A DNA stretch of 64,000 nt. Source: Mesorhizobium australicum WSM2073. GTDB lineage: Bacteria > Pseudomonadota > Alphaproteobacteria > Rhizobiales > Rhizobiaceae. The position numbers were made by a program, and so were the translations under genes. Below, one piece after another: positions 58,024 through 64,000 of the stretch (its first letter is position 1; the number at the start of each line of letters is the position of its first letter). The notes beneath the pieces are model-generated. The model was not told the origin of the DNA. It searched no databases and worked only from the letters and a program-made list of their open reading frames with translations. The stretch is from the NCBI RefSeq assembly GCF_000230995.2, contig NC_019973.1, positions 4,230,001 to 4,294,000 of the forward strand, given 5' to 3'.

Positions 58024-58941
58024 TTACACCGGTATCAGCTTGCGTGCCGGCCGGTTGACGATGATCAGGCCGGCCGCAATCAAGCCAAGTGCAAGAAAAA
58101 TGCGAATGGTCAGCGGCTCGTTCAAGATGATCGCACCGCACAGGACACCGAAGACCGGCGACAGGAAGGTGAAGCTGGACAAGCCTGAAGCCGGATAGCG
58201 GCGCAGCAGCCAGAACCAGAGCACATAGGTGAAAGCGACGATATAGACCGCCTGGAAAAGCAGCGCCAATGTCGGCAACAGGGACGGATCGCGCACCGGT
58301 GGGCCGGCAAGAGGCAGCACCATCATGCCAACGATCGCCGCGCCGGCGAGTTGATAGAGCAGCAGTTTTTCCGCACTCGCCTCGACCAGTTTTGATCGTT
58401 TGATAAGGATATTGGTCAGGGCCCAGAAAAACCCCGAACCGAGGCTCAGGAGATCACCGAACAGCATGTCTCCGCTACCGCCGAGCTTGTCGGAAAAGAC
58501 CGTGGCAAGACCGGCGAAGGCCAACAGCAGGCCGAGAAACTTGCGCATGGTGATCTGTTCGCCGAGCAGGAAATGGCCGCCGATCAGCATCCAGAACGGC
58601 ATTGAGTTGACCAGCAGCGTATTGCGCGCCACGGTCGTATGCTCCAGGCCAACGTAGAGACAAAGGAACTCAACGCCGAAAAGCACGCCGACCGCAATGC
58701 CCGCCGGCAATGTCCCATCCCTGCTGAACAGCGCAATGCCGCGCCAGCGGCACCAGAGAAAGACGCAGAAACCACCGATGACCGAACGCGCGATCGATAG
58801 GAAGACGGGATCATAGCCTGCATAGGAGATCTTGGCGGCGACGTAGTTCAGCCCCCAGGAAAAGGTCAGGCCGACCATGATGGCGGCTGCGGCCATGTCG
58901 ACCGCGTCGCGCCGATCGAGCGCATCGGTGGCGCCGCTCAC
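58024..58941 (-). CDS. EamA/DMT-family permease
   Basis: A 305-residue inner-membrane protein with ten hydrophobic segments in two EamA repeats; the second begins near FFWALTNILIKRS. The first repeat shows GLTFSWGLNYVAAK and the family's aromatic/Gly pattern. Relatives export small metabolites or amino acids; the substrate is not predictable. Translation starts at GTG 58941 with GGAGG seven bases upstream, two bases after the rluC stop. Confidence 0.88.
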   Translation of the reverse strand: MSGATDALDRRDAVDMAAAAIMVGLTFSWGLNYVAAKISYAGYDPVFLSIARSVIGGFCVFLWCRWRGIALFSRDGTLPAGIAVGVLFGVEFLCLYVGLEHTTVARNTLLVNSMPFWMLIGGHFLLGEQITMRKFLGLLLAFAGLATVFSDKLGGSGDMLFGDLLSLGSGFFWALTNILIKRSKLVEASAEKLLLYQLAGAAIVGMMVLPLAGPPVRDPSLLPTLALLFQAVYIVAFTYVLWFWLLRRYPASGLSSFTFLSPVFGVLCGAIILNEPLTIRIFLALGLIAAGLIIVNRPARKLIPV

Positions 58942-58943
58942 GG

Positions 58944-59924
58944 TTAGTCCTCCGCGCTGGCGTCGTCGAAGCCGATCAGGTTCCAGCTCTGGCGCATATG
59001 CGGCGGCATCGGAGCGGTGACGTCGATGACGCCCTTGTCCGGGTGCGGGATAATGATGCGGCGCGCGTGCAAATGCAGGCGGTTTTGTATGCCGCCAGGA
59101 AAATCCCAGTTGGTGTCGGCCTCGAAGTATTTCGGATCGCCGATGATCGGGCAGCCGATATGGGCGGCATGGACGCGAAGCTGGTGTGTGCGGCCGGTAT
59201 AAGGTTCCATCTCCAGCCAGGTCATGGTCTGCGCCGCCTGCTCGATAATGCGATAATAGGACACGGCATGGTCGGCGCCTTTTTCGCCATGCGCGGCGAT
59301 GCGCACGCGGTCGCCGTCCGGCGTAGCCTCCTTGATCAGCCAGGTCGAGATCTTGTCCTCGCGCTTGGGCGGCACGCCCTTGACCAGCGCCCAGTAGGTC
59401 TTCTTGGTTTCCCGCGCCCGGAACGCCTCTGAAAGCTTCATCGCGGCCAGCCTGGTGCGGGCCACCACCAGCACGCCCGACGTGTCGCGGTCGAGCCGGT
59501 GCACCAGCCGCGGCTTCTCGCCTTTCTGGCTGCGCCAGGCTTCCAGCATGTCGTCGACATTGCGGGTAACGCCGGAGCCGCCCTGAACGGCGAGGCCCGC
59601 CGGCTTGTTGAAGACGAAGACCTTTGGGTCCTCGTGGATCAGCATCTTGGCGAGCACATCGGCGTCGCCCTGGTTGCGGATCGAGTGGCCGGTGAGCGCG
59701 CTCTCGCCCTTCTTGTCCACCTCGAGCGGCGGAACGCGGACCATCTGCCCCGGCTCGACGCGGGTGTCGGCCTTGACCCGGCCGCCATCGACGCGGATCT
59801 GGCCGGAGCGCAGCAGCTTCTGTAGATGGCCGAAGCCAAGGCCCGGGAAATGCGTCTTGAACCAGCGATCGAGCCGCATGCCCGCCTCGCCGGCCTCCAC
59901 AGTGATCTGTTCAACGCCTGCCAT
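58944..59924 (-). CDS. rluC: RluA-family 23S rRNA pseudouridine synthase
   Basis: A 326-residue enzyme with an N-terminal S4 RNA-binding domain (MRLDRWFKTHFPGLGFGHLQKLLRSGQI covers it). The catalytic domain has the active-site Asp in HRLDRDTSGVLVVART, preceded by VFNKPAGLAVQGGSG, and the later GRTHQLRVHAAHIGCPI. RluC modifies positions 955, 2504 and 2580 of 23S rRNA in E. coli. RluD or another RluA member is possible. It is downstream of crcB, a usual order. Confidence 0.9.
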   Translation of the reverse strand: MAGVEQITVEAGEAGMRLDRWFKTHFPGLGFGHLQKLLRSGQIRVDGGRVKADTRVEPGQMVRVPPLEVDKKGESALTGHSIRNQGDADVLAKMLIHEDPKVFVFNKPAGLAVQGGSGVTRNVDDMLEAWRSQKGEKPRLVHRLDRDTSGVLVVARTRLAAMKLSEAFRARETKKTYWALVKGVPPKREDKISTWLIKEATPDGDRVRIAAHGEKGADHAVSYYRIIEQAAQTMTWLEMEPYTGRTHQLRVHAAHIGCPIIGDPKYFEADTNWDFPGGIQNRLHLHARRIIIPHPDKGVIDVTAPMPPHMRQSWNLIGFDDASAED

Positions 59925-59987
59925 GTCTTCTTCGCTTATCCGTTTCCCGAGCAGGGCTCTTGGCCTGCGCTTGGCGCGGCAATAACA

Positions 59988-60362
59988 TTATGAAACGGTT
60001 CTTGCGAGCCAAAGTCCCAGAAACAGGGCAATGATCGCGCCAACGACGCTGGCAAGCGCATATCCGAATGCCGGCAGTGTCGAGCCTCGTTCCCACAGGG
60101 CGGCGAAGTCGAGCGAAAAGGCGGAGAAGGTGGTGAAGCCTCCGAGAATGCCGGTAGCAACGAACAGCCTGACCTCATCGGACCCGCTGCGACGCGCAAG
60201 GATGGCGATGAACAGCCCCATCGCAAACGAGCCGACGATGTTGATCGCCATCGTGCCCCAGGGATAGTTGGGACCGACGAGGCGCAGCGCGCCCATGCTG
60301 GTCAGATGGCGGATGCCGGCGCCGATGCCGCCGCCGACGGCTACGAGAAGCAGATTGAACAT
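59988..60362 (-). CDS. crcB: fluoride channel CrcB/Fluc
   Basis: A 124-residue, four-helix membrane protein. GGGIGAGIRHLTS, the conserved Gly-Thr/Asn segment YPWGTMAINIVGSFAMG, and GILGGFTTFSAFSLD are the Fluc hallmarks. It works as a dual-topology dimer that exports fluoride. I looked for a fluoride riboswitch in the leader and saw none. Confidence 0.94.
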   Translation of the reverse strand: MFNLLLVAVGGGIGAGIRHLTSMGALRLVGPNYPWGTMAINIVGSFAMGLFIAILARRSGSDEVRLFVATGILGGFTTFSAFSLDFAALWERGSTLPAFGYALASVVGAIIALFLGLWLARTVS

Positions 60363-60508
60363 AGAACGTTACTGCCCCCGCGAGGACGCCGGCGTCAATC
60401 CCTTGAGCGAGGTGACGCAGCTTCGGGGATGGCAGAGATAGTCGACCTATCAAGAACCGGGCTTCCAACTCACGTAGCGCAATCACTGCCGTGACGCATT
60501 CAGGATAC

Positions 60509-60525
60509 TGCCGGCTCCGCCGGCA
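60509..60525. other. stable hairpin after the LpxO-like gene
   Basis: TGCCGGC-TCC-GCCGGCA (60509-60525) is a perfect seven-base stem 20 bases beyond the minus-strand stop at 60545. There is no T run, so it may stabilise the 3' end rather than terminate transcription. Confidence 0.4.
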
Positions 60526-60544
60526 ATATCGACAGATCTTCAAC

Positions 60545-61375
60545 TTAGGTGGTTTCGACCTTCTTTGGCTTTGTCGAGCCAATCATCTTCCAGTTCTTGT
60601 AGAACATCGAGTTGATGCGCTCGACGCTCACCGAGACGACCGCAAGCATGCCAGCGATCAGGCGGGGCACCGGGGATGGCCTGATAATATCCATGAACAC
60701 GCAGTAGCGGCGGCCATCATACTCGTTGACCGAGCGATGCAGCAGCGTGTCGTCGAAAATGAACTGCGGATTGTCGTACCAGTAGTTCTTGACGTTGCCG
60801 CATTCGACGAAAATCTCCGCTTTCACCGGGATCAGATTGTAGAGGATGCGCAGGCTGAGCCGCAGCGGTCCGAAATGCCAGGAGGTCGATTCGCGCTTGC
60901 TGAAGACGGAAACGGCAATTGTCTTGATGTATTTGAAATCCTTGTTGAATTCCTCGACGTTGTCGATCCTGTGCTTGCCGTACCACTGGTAGACATACAT
61001 GCCGCGCCGGCCGGCGCCGAAATTGGCGTCGATGTCGGCGATGATCTCATCCTTGCGCGCCTTGAAGACATCAAGGACCTCATTGACCTCGCGCTGATAG
61101 TCGGCGGGAAACTGCTCCAGCTTCCACACGCCCGGATTTCTGTAGCACAGGAGATCGACCAGCAGGTTGAAGGGCGACAGCAACCAGGTGAAGAGCCCGT
61201 TGCCAAGGAAGTAGCCGCTGAACAACGCCAAATCCTTCCTGTCGTTGCGCAACACGTCGATCAGACCACAGACGATGAAGATCGTCGTCAGGATCGGGAT
61301 GAAATAGAAGCCAAGGGCGAGAAGCGGGATGGCAATGGCGAATTTGCGAAGGGATTTGCGAAGGGTTTTTGTCAT
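60545..61375 (-). CDS. LpxO-like membrane aspartyl/asparaginyl beta-hydroxylase
   Basis: A 276-residue protein. Two hydrophobic segments at the N-terminus (FAIAIPLLALGFYFIPILTT; LALFSGYFLGNGLFTWLL) precede an aspartyl/asparaginyl beta-hydroxylase domain. The domain has CGNVKNYWYDNPQFIFDDTL followed by LHRSVNEYDGRRYCVFMDI; the His-x-Asp...His iron site and the Arg that binds 2-oxoglutarate fit within this. LpxO-type enzymes 2-hydroxylate lipid A acyl chains at the inner membrane. The ATG at 61375 follows a frame that is open further. Confidence 0.85.
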   Translation of the reverse strand: MTKTLRKSLRKFAIAIPLLALGFYFIPILTTIFIVCGLIDVLRNDRKDLALFSGYFLGNGLFTWLLSPFNLLVDLLCYRNPGVWKLEQFPADYQREVNEVLDVFKARKDEIIADIDANFGAGRRGMYVYQWYGKHRIDNVEEFNKDFKYIKTIAVSVFSKRESTSWHFGPLRLSLRILYNLIPVKAEIFVECGNVKNYWYDNPQFIFDDTLLHRSVNEYDGRRYCVFMDIIRPSPVPRLIAGMLAVVSVSVERINSMFYKNWKMIGSTKPKKVETT

Positions 61376-61530
61376 TTTTCCACGCGCGAAGCGCGATCCT
61401 GTTGCGAATGAGGTGCCCAATCATGGCAACGGCCACCGCCCGACCGTGCGCCTTGATAAGGTTTTTTGGGTCACCGCACAACGGCCATGGTGTCTGGCCG
61501 GGCTGGTTGCCTGGTGGAGTTTGCCGGGCG

Positions 61531-62202
61531 TCAATGCACTGCCGGCAAGCCAAGCTCGTCCCATTTGTCCCTGGCCACGGGATCGCCGACCAGAAATTCA
61601 AAGCCAATGACGCTTTCGCCGTCCTTGGCGAGCTGGCATTTGAACTTCAGACTGTACCAGTTTTTACGGCTGCGAAAGGCCGCACCATTAGCGGCGATCG
61701 TCGTGCCGGTGATCTTCTCCTCCGCGGTCGCGTAGGGCACCACCCGCTCCGGCTGGAAATCCGCATGCCATTGGCGGATTTGGTCCATGGCCTCCAGATT
61801 GCAAAGCTGCACCATGCGCTCATCGGATGCGAAGGTCTTGAGATCGGCGCGGGCCTGCTTGCTGCGCGGATCGGCGAGGGTCTTGGCCGATAGCATCCGC
61901 GTTGGGCGGATCATGGCGGGCGTGGCGGGAAATCGAGGAGCGCTTGGAGCAGGCGCCGGTGCCTCGGGCATGGGTGCGCGGGGTGCCTCCTCGATGGGAG
62001 GTGCGGGCGGCCTTGTCGAAACCTCGAATTGCTGTGGCGTCAGGATGGCGACCGACACGCGCTCCTCCTCTGGCCCGCTCGAGCGCTTCGGCGATGGTAA
62101 CAACATAACGCTGGCGGCGAGCAGCCCATGCAGGAGAACCGAAGTGGAAATCCCCCAGGGCGAGGCCTCGTTTCGCACTGACAAGGCCACCGGGCTCCGC
62201 AA
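61531..62202 (-). CDS. DUF930 family protein
   Basis: A protein of about 223 residues with a short N-terminal hydrophobic segment (VLLHGLLAASVMLLP), a Pro/Ala-rich linker (APPIEEAPRAPMPEAPAPAP) and a C-terminal DUF930 domain. The latter includes LCNLEAMDQIRQWHADFQPERVVPY, split before CQLAKDGESVIGFEF. It is likely exported or membrane-tethered, of unknown function. The start is uncertain: TTG at 62202 or GTG at 62190 (GGAG four bases upstream). It follows rarA by about five bases and may be cotranscribed. Confidence 0.75.
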   Translation of the reverse strand: MRSPVALSVRNEASPWGISTSVLLHGLLAASVMLLPSPKRSSGPEEERVSVAILTPQQFEVSTRPPAPPIEEAPRAPMPEAPAPAPSAPRFPATPAMIRPTRMLSAKTLADPRSKQARADLKTFASDERMVQLCNLEAMDQIRQWHADFQPERVVPYATAEEKITGTTIAANGAAFRSRKNWYSLKFKCQLAKDGESVIGFEFLVGDPVARDKWDELGLPAVH

Positions 62203-62207
62203 GCCGG

Positions 62208-63515
62208 CTATTCCCGCTCTTTGCGCAGCTTTGCCCAGTAGTCGAGCCGCTTCCTGATGTCGCGCTCGAAACCACGCTCGGGCGGATCGTAGAAGGTCTG
62301 GCGGCCCATCTTTTCCGGAAAATAATCCTGGCCTGAAAAGGCATCTGGCTCATCATGGTCGTAGCGGTAGCCGGCGCCGTAATCCTCTTCCTTCATCAGC
62401 TTGGTCGGCGCGTTGAGAATGTGCTTCGGCGGCAGCAGCGAGCCATGTTCCTTGGCGGCCCGCGTGGCAGCCTTGAAGGCAGTGTAAACGGCATTGGATT
62501 TGGGCGCGGTGGCGAGATAGACGGTGGCCTCGGCAAAGGCGAGTTCGCCCTCCGGAGAGCCGAGATAGTCATAGGCATCCTTGGCCGCGTTGGCGACGAC
62601 CAGGGCCTGCGGATCGGCCAGACCAATGTCCTCCATCGCCATGCGAACCAGCCGGCGGCCGAGATAGAGCGGATCCTCTCCGGCATCGAACATGCGCGCG
62701 AGATAGTAGAGGGCGGCATCGGGATCCGAGCCGCGCACCGACTTGTGCAGGGCCGAGATCAGGTTGTAATGGCCGTCCTGGCCCTTGTCGTAGATCGGCG
62801 CACGGCGCTGGACGATGCGCTGAAGCCCTTCGGGATCGAATATCTCGCCCGGCTTGGCCGCGCGCCAGACCTCTTCTGCCAGGGTCAGCGATGCGCGTCC
62901 GTCGCCATCGCTCATACGAATGAGCATCGTGCGTGCTTCATCATCAAGCGGCAGCGCCCTGCCCTCCGCCTCCTCCGCCCGCGTCATCAGCTTGGCGATG
63001 CTGTCCTCACCCAGCGAATGAAAGACCATGACCCGCGCGCGCGACAACAAGGCCGCGTTGAGTTCGAAGGACGGGTTTTCGGTGGTGGCGCCCACCAGCA
63101 CGACCGTCCCATCCTCCATGACGGGGAGGAATGAATCCTGCTGGGCGCGGTTGAAACGATGAATCTCGTCGACGAAGAGCAAAGTCTGGCGGCCGTTGGC
63201 ACGGCGCAGCTTGGCCGCCTCGAACACTTTCTTCAGGTCGGCGACGCCGGAAAAGACCGCCGATATCTGCTCGAAGGCAAGGCTGGTCTCGCCGGCAAGC
63301 AGCCTCGCCACCGTGGTCTTGCCGGTGCCTGGCGGCCCCCAGAAGATCATCGATCCCAGCGAACCGGAGCCGATCAACCGGGTCAGCGCGCCATCGGGTC
63401 CCGTCAGATGTTCCTGGCCAACGACCTCCCCAAGATTCTTCGGACGCAGCCTGTCGGCCAGCGGCCGTCCGGGCGGCACCTTTTCCGGTTCGTCAACGCT
63501 GAACAGATCGGCCAT
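62208..63515 (-). CDS. rarA: replication-associated recombination AAA+ ATPase RarA (MgsA)
   Basis: A 435-residue AAA+ ATPase. RLRPKNLGEVVGQEHLTG, Walker A WGPPGTGKTTVAR, Walker B LLFVDEIHRFNRAQQD, sensor 1 GATTENPSFELN and the C-terminal EEDYGAGYRYDHD are all present. It acts on stalled replication forks and resembles clamp-loader ATPases. The frame is open upstream to 63629, but MADLFSVDEPE at 63515 is the family start. Confidence 0.96.
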   Translation of the reverse strand: MADLFSVDEPEKVPPGRPLADRLRPKNLGEVVGQEHLTGPDGALTRLIGSGSLGSMIFWGPPGTGKTTVARLLAGETSLAFEQISAVFSGVADLKKVFEAAKLRRANGRQTLLFVDEIHRFNRAQQDSFLPVMEDGTVVLVGATTENPSFELNAALLSRARVMVFHSLGEDSIAKLMTRAEEAEGRALPLDDEARTMLIRMSDGDGRASLTLAEEVWRAAKPGEIFDPEGLQRIVQRRAPIYDKGQDGHYNLISALHKSVRGSDPDAALYYLARMFDAGEDPLYLGRRLVRMAMEDIGLADPQALVVANAAKDAYDYLGSPEGELAFAEATVYLATAPKSNAVYTAFKAATRAAKEHGSLLPPKHILNAPTKLMKEEDYGAGYRYDHDEPDAFSGQDYFPEKMGRQTFYDPPERGFERDIRKRLDYWAKLRKERE

Positions 63516-63528
63516 GCACTTCCTCAGA

Positions 63529-63624
63529 GCAATTCCCGGAAAAGTGTGAAGCGACTTTCCGTCCGGGATTGCGTCAAAACAAGGATATAGGGCAGGTCGG
63601 CGTTTTGGTGAAACGCCGACCTGC
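63529..63624. repeat. palindromic intergenic repeat of rhizobial type
   Basis: Two nested inverted repeats. GCAATTCCCGGA (63529-63540) pairs with TCCGGGATTGC (63562-63572). GCAGGTCGGCGTTT (63592-63605) pairs perfectly with AAACGCCGACCTGC (63611-63624). I recall this style and sequence (GCAATTCC...TTTCCG...GGAATTGCG followed by a second hairpin) as very common between genes in Mesorhizobium genomes. It may also end transcription of the upstream Deg gene. Confidence 0.65.
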
Positions 63625-63659
63625 TCCAAGTTTGGAGCGCGATCCCTTCAGGGTCGAAC

Positions 63660-64000
63660 TCAGTAACGCAAAACCTGGCGCAGTATCTGCCCGCCGCGCT
63701 CGACGGTAAAGCGCCACCAGCGCGTATCCTGCTGGGCTACCTGCGCCAGCACTGCGGCGGTGTCGATGGTGGTGCCGTTGACCTCGCGCACGATGTCGCC
63801 TGGCTGAAAGCCGAAATCGGCGGCCGGCGAATCGCGATTGATATCGATCACCGTCACACCCTTGAGGTCGGTACGCAAGCCAAGCTTCTGGGCAAGCCGC
63901 GGCGACAGTTCCGAGACCTTCGCGCCCGAGAACGGGCTGCGGCCATGCAGCGTCACTTCCGAGGCTTTTGCCCCCTCCGGCGCGCGCTCCAGCGCAATGT
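63660..64000 (-). CDS. Deg-family (Do-like) serine protease, C-terminal part
   Basis: Only the C-terminal 113 residues lie in the window; the 5' end runs off the edge. The visible part is the final PDZ domain: SPFSGAKVSELSPRLAQKLG, GVTVIDINRDSPAADFGFQ, PGDIVREVNGTTIDT and a last strand with WWRFTVERGGQILRQVLRY. This resembles the end of the second PDZ of DegP/DegQ (HtrA) periplasmic proteases. The catalytic triad is not in view. Confidence 0.85.
   Translation of the reverse strand, partial: IALERAPEGAKASEVTLHGRSPFSGAKVSELSPRLAQKLGLRTDLKGVTVIDINRDSPAADFGFQPGDIVREVNGTTIDTAAVLAQVAQQDTRWWRFTVERGGQILRQVLRY

Noticed and set aside
60363-60450. Possible fluoride riboswitch before crcB
   Set aside because: The leader on the minus strand lacks the conserved crcB-motif pseudoknot sequence; no match seen.

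Overview
This window reads as one contiguous stretch of core chromosome from an alphaproteobacterium of the order Rhizobiales. The family mix fits Mesorhizobium or a close relative (Phyllobacteriaceae). That placement is inferred from gene content: a dusB-ntrB-ntrC-ntrY-ntrX cluster followed by hfq and hflX; two glutamine synthetases (bacterial GSI behind glnB, and GSII with a small divergent gstI-like gene); a fused ispDF; a pyruvate dehydrogenase E1-beta carrying its own lipoyl domain; an Atp12-type chaperone; and an uninterrupted GC-rich coding style. I found no transposase, integrase, phage gene, CRISPR array, rRNA or tRNA.

Layout. 1-2.0 kb: an ECF sigma/anti-sigma pair and a histidine-phosphatase-like protein. 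2.2-4.3 kb: an aromatic-type aminotransferase and mazG. 4.3-14.5 kb (minus): hflX, hfq, a D-amino-acid-type aminotransferase, ntrX, ntrY, ntrC, ntrB, dusB. 14.6-16.3 kb (plus): ispDF-cinA. 16.3-26.6 kb (minus): a lipoate/pyruvate dehydrogenase block (ratA/coq10-like, lipA, lpdA, pdhC, pdhB, pdhA) ending with ftsB/divIC and eno. 26.8-30.2 kb: a 41-residue lipoprotein, PRC-barrel and dodecin proteins, kdsA and small proteins. 30.3-37.9 kb: a DUF1365 remnant, CFA synthase, cpdB, NDH-2, 5-FCL, an Lrp regulator and ald. 38.1-39.4 kb: an outer-membrane protein made of two tandem barrel repeats. 39.6-50.7 kb: a sulfur/tRNA-editing group (sseA, alaX, cysK), SDR, hydrolase, DEAD-box helicase, pccB and nnrDE. 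51.0-55.1 kb: glnB-glnA, glnII and gstI. 55.2-64 kb: an MHS-family transporter, ATP12, EamA permease, rluC, crcB, an LpxO-like hydroxylase, DUF930, rarA and the end of a Deg-type protease gene.

The clearest functional link is nitrogen control. The NtrB/NtrC pair is encoded at 10.8-13.4 kb. Good sigma-54 promoters precede glnB-glnA (50973-50988) and glnII (54654-54669). A TTGCAC...GTGCAA hyphenated palindrome lies before dusB-ntrBC, a gstI-like gene faces glnII, and the predicted glnII leader can fold. The second theme is central carbon and lipoate metabolism: LipA, the lipoyl-bearing E1-beta and E2, E3 and enolase lie within 10 kb.

Nothing here looks like an unambiguous new multi-gene system. 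The best leads are the duplicated outer-membrane barrel, a roughly 190-residue periplasmic insertion in the MHS transporter, the structured glnII leader opposite gstI, the tiny lipoprotein, the DUF1365 relic, and enzymes with altered signature residues (His-phosphatase without RHG, DEGD helicase, NtrX without GAFTGA). All assignments come from reading motifs and gene order; no database search was run.
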